Of a stretch of 64,000 nucleotides of DNA, positions 1 to 8,380 are shown piece by piece. The DNA lies in contig JODP01000004.1 of the NCBI GenBank assembly GCA_000719025.1, positions 1-64,000 on the forward strand, in the 5' to 3' direction. This DNA comes from Kineosporia aurantiaca JCM 3230. GTDB lineage: Bacteria; Actinomycetota; Actinomycetes; Actinomycetales; Kineosporiaceae. Position 1 is the first letter of the stretch, and every line of letters begins with the position of its first letter. A program made the translations under genes and the position numbers. The notes under the pieces are model-generated. The model saw nothing but the letters and a program-made list of their open reading frames with translations, did not search any database and was not told the origin of the DNA.

Positions 1-108
1 ACGCACCGTCTCCAGAGACGCCTTCACAGCCTGCTCAACCGTGCTCGCCCGACCGAGCTTGGTCACCACATCGGTGACCGCCACAACATCCGCGTGGGCC
101 TCAGCCAT
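1..108 (-). CDS. N-terminus of a probable GAF-domain/chemoreceptor-like signalling protein (partial)
   Basis: Only the first 36 codons are in the window; the gene reads leftward off the edge from an ATG at 106-108. The visible peptide begins MAEAHADVVAVTDVV and continues with an amphipathic helix (KLGRASTVEQAV). This resembles the helix that precedes a GAF domain in actinobacterial chemoreceptor-like proteins, but no domain core is visible, so the family is an inference from a short stretch. The start is supported by good actinobacterial codon use beginning exactly at this ATG. It could equally be another GAF-containing sensor. Neighbouring genes to the right are also signalling genes (receiver-like, STAS, GGDEF), which fits. 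Confidence 0.5.
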   Translation of the reverse strand, partial: MAEAHADVVAVTDVVTKLGRASTVEQAVKASLETVR

Positions 109-808
109 GATCTGCCCGGCCTGCGGGTCGCGAGAAGTCCTTCTGAACACCGATGACTCCAGGTAGTTGCGGGTCCTCCCCTCGATGGGGGCGTTGCCGG
201 TCTCTACGACGCCATCGGGTCTGCATTGGGTAGTGATTCGCACGAATGGGTGGCAGCCGTTCGGGAGAGTGCTCCACGCCTAAGCCATGAGGAGCCATGA
301 GTTCTCCAGCCTGCGTCCGGTGAACGACGTATGGGGCAGCGTGGCAGTAGAGCTGATGACGAGCGCATGTTCCGAAAGATCGCTCGCGGCGCTCATACCC
401 GTGGATCACTTCGGGGTCGCAGTTTCCTCTCAAGCGGACGCGGACCTTGATCGGCCGGGCGAGCAGGGCGTGAGTGAGATGCTTCGGCCCTGGACCGAGG
501 ACGCATCCGCCAATTTCTGAGAAGCCGTCAGCGGCCATCTCGCGTCCGGAAGCGGACCTGGTGCATTCAGGTCGGGATGCCGGCCGGCGGACCGGGTCTG
601 TGACAGTTAGGGCACAGACTCAGAAGCTGTGCAGTACCAGGTCTTCGGCACCAGGCCCGGGTTCTCACTCAGCATCCGAATCTGAGGGGACCGCAGCACC
701 GAGAGCCTGTGGGTTCTCGTGGTCTCCCGTCCGGGGACGAATGCTGATGGGGCTCTGTGCGATGGGGTTCACCGACCACGACCGCCGCCAGACCGAGAAG
801 GAAACCCG
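109..808. other. Region without a recognisable gene
   Basis: About 700 bases with short open frames on both strands, none showing a family motif or convincing codon use. It must hold the promoter of the leftward gene at the window start and of the receiver-like gene at 809. I see no RNA gene, repeat or mobile element here. Confidence 0.5.
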
Positions 809-1363
809 ATGCACCAACCCGCAGATCCAGAACGTTCCCCGGTCCTGCTTCTTGTGAGTGATTGCCCGGAGGACGCAGGTGTCCGGAAGGGCGCGCACGC
901 CGCGAGCGTCCTCATATCTGCTGCGCGGTGTGATGTCGTGGTCGCCCACGACGGTCCCCAAGCTCTGCGCTTGCTGCAGGGGCGGGACACGCGGCCTCCA
1001 TTGCGCCCGGCCATGATTCTCCTGGACCTCAGAACCCGCGACATGAACGGGTTCGACTTCATGATCCATGTACGCGCCGACCCCGCCACCCGGAACCTGC
1101 CCGTGAAGATGCTGGCCACCATTTCCGCCCGAACCTCCCCCGAGATCGTGCTCAGTGGCCAGGAACCCCTTCATGACCGCAACGCGCCGCGCCCCCGCAC
1201 CAGCCAGGAATTACTGCGTGGCCTGCACGCGCTGGGCGCCACCTGGCTCGGCGACGTCTTTAATGCTGCTGAAGCCAAGCCGGAGGGCAACCCCGCACGG
1301 CTGCCTGATCAAGGAGTCGCTACGTCACCGGCCGCCTTGCTGACGGCAGAAGGCGCGGCCTGA
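809..1363 (+). CDS. Degenerate response-regulator receiver protein (CheY/Rcp1-like)
   Basis: 184 residues from an ATG preceded by a purine-rich site (GAGAAGGAA). The fold signature of a single-domain receiver of the Rcp1 type is readable: PVLLLVSDCPED (beta1), VVVAHDGPQALRLL (alpha/beta2), a long loop, MILLDLRTRDMNGFDF with the phospho-acceptor Asp, then VRADPATRNLPVKML. The acidic pair normally found at the end of beta1 is reduced to S-D-C, and after beta4 the expected T/S...K region is not recognisable; the tail (LLRGLHALGATWL) resembles the last helix. The protein may be a pseudo-receiver or a decaying gene. Flanking DNA on both sides is gene-poor, which favours decay. An upstream in-frame start at 719 exists but adds sequence without family resemblance. 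Confidence 0.55.
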   Translation: MHQPADPERSPVLLLVSDCPEDAGVRKGAHAASVLISAARCDVVVAHDGPQALRLLQGRDTRPPLRPAMILLDLRTRDMNGFDFMIHVRADPATRNLPVKMLATISARTSPEIVLSGQEPLHDRNAPRPRTSQELLRGLHALGATWLGDVFNAAEAKPEGNPARLPDQGVATSPAALLTAEGAA

Positions 1364-2094
1364 TCCAACCGTCCGGGGTCAGCGATACCGAGCCAGCGCC
1401 TTGGGTGGAGGCTGCGCTTGAGCGCCCTCGGCTGCGTCGTTGCGGGCAGCTCCTGCATGTCACCCCCGCTATAAGTGGGGACCCTCTGGCTCCGCGAGAC
1501 CGCCGGGGTGAGGGGTCATTCGCCTGCGGACCGCCACCCACGCCGACAGCGCCTTGAGCAAGCTGCGCCAGATCTGACAGGACCTCAACCGGTCCGTGCG
1601 CGAGCCGGCCGCTCTGATCGCCGAACGCGCTGACATCAGTCAGCTCCTGCTCTGATGCCATGACCGGCTGGGCACGCCGGATTGCTTCTTTCCCAACGAC
1701 ACCGAAAGCCCCTTCGCCCGTGAACCGGCCGAATCTGCGCATGCCTCAGGGCCACGAGGGATCCTGCGAATTCACCCCACCTGGCCCAGCACCTCCCACC
1801 GGTCCTTCGACCACCGGATAGCCGGTCGCAGTAGAAGTCAACACGCCCTCTGTCAGAGCGTTGTGAGTCACAGCTCCTCAGGCCACTCGCGGTCAGAGGA
1901 AATGTCAGTGCAGTAGGTCAGAATGGACCTTCTGACCCGAATGGCCGGCCGAGACGCCGCCTTAGTGGCGCGAAAGTTGACCGAGGGGGGTAAACAGCGG
2001 TCTGATATCGAGTGCGCGGGATGCAGCAGTCGTCACCCGCCCTCGCCGCCAGCAGACTGGCCCGCGCTTACGCACCAGGGATCGAGACTCCTTC
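1364..2094. other. Gene-poor stretch with a possible decayed signalling gene
   Basis: No intact gene in about 730 bases. Positions 1515-1745 hold a possible remnant of a GGDEF-type protein, listed separately. The rest shows no motif that I recognise and no obvious repeat; the stretch before 2095 should contain the promoter of the STAS gene. Confidence 0.4.
1515..1745 (+). pseudogene. Possible remnant of a coiled-coil/GGDEF signalling gene
   Basis: In one plus-strand frame, interrupted by TGA at 1575-1577 and 1653-1655, the text reads RLRTATHADSALSKLRQI, then QDLNRSVREPAALIAERADI, then CHDRLGTPDCFF. The order (helix rich in Arg/Glu, then a string resembling the RHDxLTGLPNRRxF start of a GGDEF domain) is what precedes diguanylate cyclase domains in actinobacterial receiver-GGDEF proteins. 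Similarity is weak and judged by eye only. It could be chance. Confidence 0.25.
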
Positions 2095-2550
2095 GTGACT
2101 GCTCACGACCAGCACCGCCTCCGGCATCTGCGCTCGGTGCCCCCGCTTCCCGGCAGCGACAACCTGTGTGGCGACGTCGCCGTCATCAGCCAGGACGACC
2201 ACACCCGGCTCATCCTGCACGGCCATGTCGACTATCGCATCGCCGAGGAACTGGAAGAGGCCGCCAGCTTCTGTCTCAATGAGCACCGCCGAGTCATAGC
2301 TGAGGTCCGCCACCTCGAAACCATCGACTCCGTAGGCCTGTCGATGATCATCCGCATCGGGGCAGGACTCCGACGTCACCACGCCCGCCTGCTCCTCCAA
2401 GGCCCCTGCCAGCGCCTGTCCGAACTGCTGACCATCGTGGGCGCCGAGGACTTTGTGCGCTGGCTTCCCGAGCCACCCCAGCACGAAAAGCCAGAAGGGA
2501 TGGGCCGTCACGAAGCGGTTCACGCCGCGTATCCCTGCCGGGGCAGCTGA
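2095..2550 (+). CDS. STAS-domain protein, anti-sigma-factor antagonist type
   Basis: 151 residues from a GTG start. A single STAS domain spans about residues 25-120: TRLILHGHVDY is the first strand pair, and LETIDSVGLSMIIRI contains the conserved D-S-x-G loop whose Ser is phosphorylated by an anti-sigma kinase in the SpoIIAA/RsbV family. Proteins of this kind bind an anti-sigma factor/kinase and thereby free a sigma factor; no partner kinase or sigma gene lies next to it. The C-terminal 30 residues (PPQHEKPEGMGRH onward) are extra and look disordered. The start is not certain, since no strong ribosome-binding site is visible; the 296 bases after it, up to 2846, carry no gene that I can support. 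Confidence 0.8.
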   Translation: MTAHDQHRLRHLRSVPPLPGSDNLCGDVAVISQDDHTRLILHGHVDYRIAEELEEAASFCLNEHRRVIAEVRHLETIDSVGLSMIIRIGAGLRRHHARLLLQGPCQRLSELLTIVGAEDFVRWLPEPPQHEKPEGMGRHEAVHAAYPCRGS

Positions 2551-2846
2551 CCTTTCCCAACGTCATCTCACCCAGCTCGCACCATAGCCCCGCTGTGCGG
2601 CCTCCTGCACCGGCGTGACAGCCAACGGCCACAACCCGGCGTTGCCCGCCTGCCAGGCTCCACAGAGCTCACGAGCACGGGGCCTTCACGCGATGGCGGT
2701 GCCGCAACGAGAAGACGACTCTTTAGGTTCAGCACCAGGAAAGCCGATGCAGTCCAGTGGCTACGGACGGGCTGACGGCATCAGCACCTTCGTTTTCGTT
2801 ACAGTCTGTGACCCTGACTCAGCGCCTCTGGGAGTGGGTATAGATC

Positions 2847-5285
2847 GTGCAGGCTACGCAGGTGACGGCATCAGGGCCCGTCGCGCGCACACGCCCGATG
2901 AGCGAAACAGCCTTTGCCGGCGTCGTGGGCTTCCTGGCGCAGCCGCGGTTATGGGCAGGACTGAGCCTGGTAAGCCTGCTTTCCCTGGTGCCGTCACTCG
3001 TCCTGGCCTCCGGCAACGCTGTCGCCGCTGGGGTCCGGACCAGCATCTTGGGTGCCTGTGCAGGATTTCTGCTCCGCCGTCGAAGCCCCGAGACGCCAGA
3101 GCAACAGGTCTGGCTCTGCTTCGGTGCAGGAGCCGCCGTCATGGCAATCGCGTCGGGGGCGGACGGCGCCCGGCACCTGTTCGTTCACCTCGACTCCTTC
3201 TCGGTCGAGTACGGACAGCCCACGGTCCTGGCCGTGGGCATACTGCTCGGCGGTCAGGTCCTGTATCGCGGGCTGATCATCTGGAACCGTACCCATACCG
3301 CCACTGCCGATCCCGGCGATCTCCTCAATGGCCTGAGCGCCACGCTGGCGGCGGCCGGAGTCACCAACCTGGCCGTGGTCTGGACCCACCGCACCACCCC
3401 GCCATCCGCCAATGTCGCCGCCCAGGTGTTCGTGCTCTGTCTGGCCTCAGCCTTCGTGCTCATGGGAACGACGCTCACCGTGGCGTCCATGGGGTCCTTC
3501 CTGAAGGATCCTCGCCCGTGGCTGGCCTCGGCAGCGATGCTGACGGCGCTCGCCACCACCCTTCCCGCGACACTGCACGTCCTCCTGCCTTCATCCCATC
3601 CCTCGCCCTCGACCCCGGCCCAGCAAGCCCTCTTCACCGTCGGATGGGTCCTACTAGCCGTCGTTCTGGCGGTCTGTTCGTGCCTTCCCGAACGCACCAT
3701 CGCACCCCAGCCCGCGACCACGCAGGCCGTCACCATCGGGGCCATGGTGGTCCTTCTGGCCGGCGTCACGCTCCTTATCCTGTGCACGCAACTTTCGCCA
3801 CACCTGACCCGCTCCACGGTCATCTACGCAGCCTTGGCCGTGGTCGGCGCGAGTACCCGCGCAGCGCACCTCATCCGGGACCTGGCCACTCTGGCCATAC
3901 GGCGCCAGGAGGCTCTGACCGACGACCTGACCGGCCTGGCGAACCGGCGTGCCTTCGCTCAAGGACTGGATGAGCTCAGCCAGGCCAGTGACGACGCAGC
4001 CCTGCTGATCGCCGACGTCAACGACTTCAAGACCATCAACGACCGCCACGGCCATGCCACCGGCGACCTGGCTCTCGGCCGCGCGGCGCAGCACCTTCGC
4101 CGGGCGGCTCCTGAGACCGCATTGATCGCCCGCCTCGGCGGCGACGAGTTCGCCGTCCTCCTGGCCGATACCAGCACCCACGAAGCCTTGACCATCGCCC
4201 GGAGGATGACCGAGGACAGCACCGCCGATGTCGCCGACTTCAAGGTGCGCCTGAGTATCGGCATCGCCTGCCGTCGAGGTGATCCCCCCTCCGACGAGGT
4301 CATCGACAATGAGGAACTCTTCCGCCGGGCCGATGCCGCCATGTACGAGGCCAAACGACGCGGCGTCGGGGTCAGCGTCTACGACGCCGCGCTGGACCGG
4401 CAGCGGCGCGAGCAGATGCTGCTGGCCGGCGAGCTTGCCGACCTGTTCGAGGCAGACCGCCTGCGCCCGGACGACGGCGAGCACCTTCCGTTCGAGGTCC
4501 ACTACCAGCCTCAGATCGCTCTGCGGACGGGACGGCTGGTGGGGGTGGAAGCTCTGGTGCGATGGCGCCACCGTGATCACGGGCTCATCCCTCCCGGCGT
4601 CTTCATCGATCTGGTCGAACGCCAGGGCGACATGCGGCAATTGACGCACTTCGTGGCCTGGAGGGCCCTGCACGACGCGGCCCTGTGGGAACAGGCGGGT
4701 CTGAGCCCGGTCCGCGTATCGGTCAACCTGTCCGCTTCCTGCCTGACCGACCACACGTTTCCCGCTCTGATGCAGGGGATCGTCGACAGCGGGGTCAATC
4801 CCGCTCATGTCACGTTCGAAATCACCGAAACGACCTTGATGGACGACCCGGATCGTTCCCTGACCATGTGTGGGCGGATCGTGGAAGCCGGATTCGGCTT
4901 GAGCATCGACGATTACGGGACGGGGTACTCCTCCCTGGCCTACCTGAGCGATCTACCGGCCACCGAACTGAAGATCGATCGCGCCTTCGTCTCCCGCATC
5001 CGCCTCGACCCCCGCGTACGGGCCATCGTGTCCGGGACCATCGACCTGGCCCATCAGCTGGGGCTGAGAATCGTCGCCGAAGGAGCCGAGCACCTGACCG
5101 ACGTGGAGGTGCTGCGGGAGATCGGCTGCGACGAGGTGCAGGGCTACGTGTACAGCCCGCCTCTACCAGCGGCCGACCTTTTCGCCTGGGCCATCCGTCA
5201 CGCCGACGGGGACTCGCCAACCCGGGCCCCGGCGACGAACACCGGCCATCATGGCGGCGTCCACCGACCACGATCGTCGCCCTGA
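2847..5285 (+). CDS. Membrane-bound GGDEF-EAL protein (cyclic-di-GMP synthesis and breakdown)
   Basis: 812 residues. The N-terminal 340 residues form a multi-pass membrane sensor region of no named family that I recognise. A GGDEF domain follows from LTDDLTGLANRRAF (about residue 357) with an intact GGDEF active site near 431, and an EAL domain from FEVHYQPQ (about 549) to the end. All EAL catalytic elements are readable: EAL, VNLS, EITET, DDYGTG, LKID, EGAE, QGY. The allosteric RxxD site five residues before GGDEF is absent (PETA), so product inhibition of the cyclase half is unlikely. Either or both activities may operate. The GTG at 2847 has a GGGAGTGGG site upstream, while the ATG at 2898 has none, so the longer form is chosen. 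It is convergent with a second diguanylate cyclase gene. Confidence 0.92.
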   Translation: MQATQVTASGPVARTRPMSETAFAGVVGFLAQPRLWAGLSLVSLLSLVPSLVLASGNAVAAGVRTSILGACAGFLLRRRSPETPEQQVWLCFGAGAAVMAIASGADGARHLFVHLDSFSVEYGQPTVLAVGILLGGQVLYRGLIIWNRTHTATADPGDLLNGLSATLAAAGVTNLAVVWTHRTTPPSANVAAQVFVLCLASAFVLMGTTLTVASMGSFLKDPRPWLASAAMLTALATTLPATLHVLLPSSHPSPSTPAQQALFTVGWVLLAVVLAVCSCLPERTIAPQPATTQAVTIGAMVVLLAGVTLLILCTQLSPHLTRSTVIYAALAVVGASTRAAHLIRDLATLAIRRQEALTDDLTGLANRRAFAQGLDELSQASDDAALLIADVNDFKTINDRHGHATGDLALGRAAQHLRRAAPETALIARLGGDEFAVLLADTSTHEALTIARRMTEDSTADVADFKVRLSIGIACRRGDPPSDEVIDNEELFRRADAAMYEAKRRGVGVSVYDAALDRQRREQMLLAGELADLFEADRLRPDDGEHLPFEVHYQPQIALRTGRLVGVEALVRWRHRDHGLIPPGVFIDLVERQGDMRQLTHFVAWRALHDAALWEQAGLSPVRVSVNLSASCLTDHTFPALMQGIVDSGVNPAHVTFEITETTLMDDPDRSLTMCGRIVEAGFGLSIDDYGTGYSSLAYLSDLPATELKIDRAFVSRIRLDPRVRAIVSGTIDLAHQLGLRIVAEGAEHLTDVEVLREIGCDEVQGYVYSPPLPAADLFAWAIRHADGDSPTRAPATNTGHHGGVHRPRSSP

Positions 5286-5429
5286 TGGCACCTACGTCAC
5301 CACGACTCTCTCCGTCACCAGGCGAGCATGGCGGCACGTGCTACAGACAGGTGGGCGTCCTTCGCGCGGGACTTTCATCGCGTCGGCCACCCGTCTGAGG
5401 GGTGGCACGGCAGGACCTTACGGGAGGGA

Positions 5430-6881
5430 TCAGGACAAGGACACGGGATCAGCATGTTCGGTGCGGTCACGTCCGCCGGCCTTAGCCATGTAGAGGGCCC
5501 TGTCGGCCCGACCGATGAGCTCATCCTCCGACTCCGCGCCGTTCCAGATGGCAAGCCCGGCGGAAAAGGTCTGACCCTCTGGGGTGGCCGCGCGCAGCCG
5601 CGTCAGGGCCGTGCCGGCCAGGGTGGCGTCAGCAGCGGGCAACAGCAGCACAAACTCCTCCCCGCCGTAACGGGCCAGAACGTCGACGGTGCGCAACGCG
5701 GCAGCCCAGGCCGAGGCGGCGCCTTTGAGCAGACGGTCACCAGCCTGATGACCATGTTCATCGTTGAACCGTTTGAAGTGGTCGAGGTCGATCATCGCCA
5801 CGGCGAAAGGGGTGCCGTTACGGGCGGCCCGCGCCATCGCCTGCGGCAACTCGTCGAACAGCGCGCGGCGATTGGGCAACCCGGTCAGTGCGTCCGAGCG
5901 GGCCAGTGCCCGTAGTTGCTGGGCCTGACGTTCGACCTGACGCACCAGCTGGGCCATACGGGTAACGACCAGCAGGAACAGGGCGACCGACCCGACGACG
6001 ATGGCAACGCCGTTCGTCACGTCGTGGTGGGCCACCTGGATCGCCAGGATCGAGGGCGAGATCATCGTCGCAGCGGTCAGCATCGCCAGCTGGATCGGGG
6101 TCAGGCGAGGCGGAGCGATCTCGCTGGGCTGGCCCAGAGCCACCACCGATGGATGACACGCGGCGAATGCGAAACAGGCGTAGGCCCCGAGGAAGATCAT
6201 GTCCAGCAGGCGCGTGGGGATGTCCGACGGCGTGATGTCGAGCTGGGACAGCGCGGCCCAGCTGAAGTCGCCCAGCAGGAAGAGCCCCATCGCGGTGCAG
6301 ACCAGCCAGAACGAGGGGTTGCGGACGCCGCCGGAGAACATGAGATGCAGCAGCATTGCCAGCACCATGATGTCACCGACCGGATACGCCATGACGATGA
6401 CCTGTCCGATGGGGTGCAGGGTTTCGTCCGAGCGCACCGGCACCATCAAGAACACCCAGGAGAGCAGTCCCAGTCCGGTCGCCACGGTCATCGCATCGAC
6501 CATGCTGGCCCAGTCACGGGCCGAGCCGCGGGCTCTGATCAACACGACAACACCGAAAAAGAGAAAGGGGTAGAGCATGAGCCAGAAGGCGTCGGCGATG
6601 TTCGGATAGCCAACCCCGCCGAACACCTTGGTGTAGACGTCGGAGACCAGAGCTCCGAGGGCATTCGCCGTGATGCCGAAGCCGAACAGCAACCAGGCCA
6701 GGGTGGCCCGCGGTCTCCGCTTGAGCACTCCGGCCACCAGAGCGACACCGGCCAGGCAGCCGATCAGCGTCTTGTAGCCGGTGATCAACCAGCCATCCAG
6801 CGTCTGCGAGGGAAGAACGAGATAACCGCCTACCGCCACCAGGGTGATAACCAGCCACATCTGCCAGGTTCCGCGCCGCAC
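5430..6881 (-). CDS. Membrane-bound diguanylate cyclase (GGDEF)
   Basis: 483 residues. About nine predicted membrane helices fill residues 1-315, followed by a short coiled-coil (VRQVERQAQQLRAL) and a GGDEF domain beginning SDALTGLPNRRALF. The active site is GGEEF, the normal variant, and RTVD lies exactly five residues before it, giving the RxxD inhibitory site. It is therefore expected to be an active, product-inhibited cyclase making c-di-GMP from GTP. The membrane part probably senses a signal but belongs to no family that I can name. The gene is convergent with the GGDEF-EAL gene, 144 bases apart, with no clear terminator hairpin between them. Confidence 0.92.
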   Translation of the reverse strand: MRRGTWQMWLVITLVAVGGYLVLPSQTLDGWLITGYKTLIGCLAGVALVAGVLKRRPRATLAWLLFGFGITANALGALVSDVYTKVFGGVGYPNIADAFWLMLYPFLFFGVVVLIRARGSARDWASMVDAMTVATGLGLLSWVFLMVPVRSDETLHPIGQVIVMAYPVGDIMVLAMLLHLMFSGGVRNPSFWLVCTAMGLFLLGDFSWAALSQLDITPSDIPTRLLDMIFLGAYACFAFAACHPSVVALGQPSEIAPPRLTPIQLAMLTAATMISPSILAIQVAHHDVTNGVAIVVGSVALFLLVVTRMAQLVRQVERQAQQLRALARSDALTGLPNRRALFDELPQAMARAARNGTPFAVAMIDLDHFKRFNDEHGHQAGDRLLKGAASAWAAALRTVDVLARYGGEEFVLLLPAADATLAGTALTRLRAATPEGQTFSAGLAIWNGAESEDELIGRADRALYMAKAGGRDRTEHADPVSLS

Positions 6882-7108
6882 AGGACAGAAATCGGCATAG
6901 TAGCTATGGAGCTGAGGTCAAGGACCTCATCTGGGCGAGCGGGGCAATCGCATCCAGGCCAATGAGCCCATCTCACATCCGGGTCGGCTCTCCGAATGCC
7001 ACGCGTACAGTTCCTTCGAACCCCGAACAGTCAAAATATCACCAGCGGCACGGACCGCCGCCATCCGTCAGCATTCAGCCCGGTGGCCACGGTCCAGCCT
7101 CGACCCCC

Positions 7109-7406
7109 GCGGTTATCGCCCTCATCGTGGTCCGGGGCTTCGTGTGGGGAGGACTCCCCCTGTCGCTGCAGACCTGGATGGCAACCGCATCGCCGCCCGG
7201 GCGGAGACCGGTCTCGCCCTATTCCTCACCACGATCCAGCTCTCTCTCCGCAGGCTCGATCCTCTACGGCGTAGCTGTGACCTCGTTCGGACTTGATCAA
7301 GACTTCAGGCTCGCTGGGGCAGTCGCCGATCGCGCTCATCGGTATCCCCGTGTTCGTCACGCTGGGCTCGCGAAGCACAGCGATCGATCCCAGCGAGAGT
7401 CTCTAA
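7109..7406 (+). pseudogene. Remnant of an MFS transporter, C-terminal part, frameshifted
   Basis: Three reading frames must be joined to recover a plausible MFS end. Frame one gives AVIALIVVRGFVWGGLPLSL QTWM; a shifted frame gives RAETGLALFLTTIQLSL; the first frame resumes with AGSILYGVAVTSFG; a third frame from 7308 gives GSLGQSPIALIGIPVFVTLG and stops at TAA 7404-7406. This order matches the last four helices of drug/sugar-efflux MFS proteins (AraJ/SotB type). No start or N-terminal half is visible, so most of the gene is gone. It lies in the gap between the cyclase and the TetR gene. Confidence 0.6.
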
Positions 7407-7614
7407 GAAGAGGGCCATTCAAACCGGGTCCGGAGTTTGATGCAGAACCAGAAACACGGACTACCCCGAAAGAGTAGATGCCGGAGGCGATCGTGCGCCT
7501 GGACCCGACAACCAGCCGGAACGAACGACGAGGGTTCTTCGAGCCTGACCAGGCCAGGCGCACGACCGAGAGGGGTCCACCCCCGGTTTCGGACGAAGGC
7601 TTAGACTCCGGTCC

Positions 7615-8277
7615 ATGCCGACCCTGGGACGCCCGCGCGCCAAAGGCCCCTCACCCTCCGGGCTGGGCACCGAGCAAGACATCCTGGCCGCCGCCGCCCA
7701 CCTGTTCTGCGCGGCCGGCTACGGCAGCACCAGCACCCACAAGATCGCCGCCCGGGCCGGGATCAGCCAGGCCTCGATGTACCACTACTTCCCGGGCAAA
7801 CAGAGCATTCTGCTGCGGCTCCTGCTGGAAACGGTGCGGCCCTCGGTGGAGTTCGCCACCGCCCTGACCCTCCGGGACCACCAGACCGAGCCGGCGGACG
7901 TCCGTCTGTGGGCCCTGTGCTCCTACGACACCCGGCTCCTGCTGGCCGGGCGGGACAACATCGGCGCGCTGTACCTGATCCCCGAGGTCGACCAGGAGGC
8001 CTTCGCCGAGTTCCACCAGGAGCGCGAGCGGCTCTACGCGGCCTACCGCGAGCTCGTCGCGGCCGTGCTGGAGACCGGGCCGGAGCTCGCCCGGCCGCAG
8101 GCCGCCCTGGTGATCGGGCTGATCGAGTCGGTCATCCTGCGGCGCCGGACCGAGGCCGGGATGAACCCGGACGAGGTGGCCCCGGCGATCGCCGACGCCG
8201 CCCTGCGGGTGCTGCGGGTGCCGGAGCGGCGACTGCGCACTGTGGCCCGCGTCGCACATCCGGGCGCTCCGGTTTAA
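7615..8277 (+). CDS. TetR-family transcriptional regulator
   Basis: 220 residues. The helix-turn-helix lies at about residues 20-65: ILAAAAHLFCAAGYGSTSTH, IAARAGISQASMYHYFPGKQ, typical of TetR. The C-terminal ligand domain is not assignable to a subfamily. It ends 104 bases before the binding-protein gene of an ABC importer in the same direction, so it may control that operon, though no operator is evident in the gap. ATG at 7615 is the first start in frame with the domain. Confidence 0.88.
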   Translation: MPTLGRPRAKGPSPSGLGTEQDILAAAAHLFCAAGYGSTSTHKIAARAGISQASMYHYFPGKQSILLRLLLETVRPSVEFATALTLRDHQTEPADVRLWALCSYDTRLLLAGRDNIGALYLIPEVDQEAFAEFHQERERLYAAYRELVAAVLETGPELARPQAALVIGLIESVILRRRTEAGMNPDEVAPAIADAALRVLRVPERRLRTVARVAHPGAPV

Positions 8278-8380
8278 CCAAACTCACAGCGCACCCGTAT
8301 CACCCTGGAAACACGCGGCGGGCTGAATGAAGCCGACTTCCGATCGATTGATCGAAACTCCCCCGCCGACGAGGATCCCC

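Noticed and set aside
287..520. Small plus-strand open frame in the left gene-poor region
   Set aside because: No family resemblance, no clear ribosome-binding site and codon use unlike that of neighbouring genes.
2615..3973. Long plus-strand open frame overlapping the GGDEF-EAL gene
   Set aside because: Arg/Pro/His-rich translation without motifs, wholly opposed by the well-supported gene in another frame.
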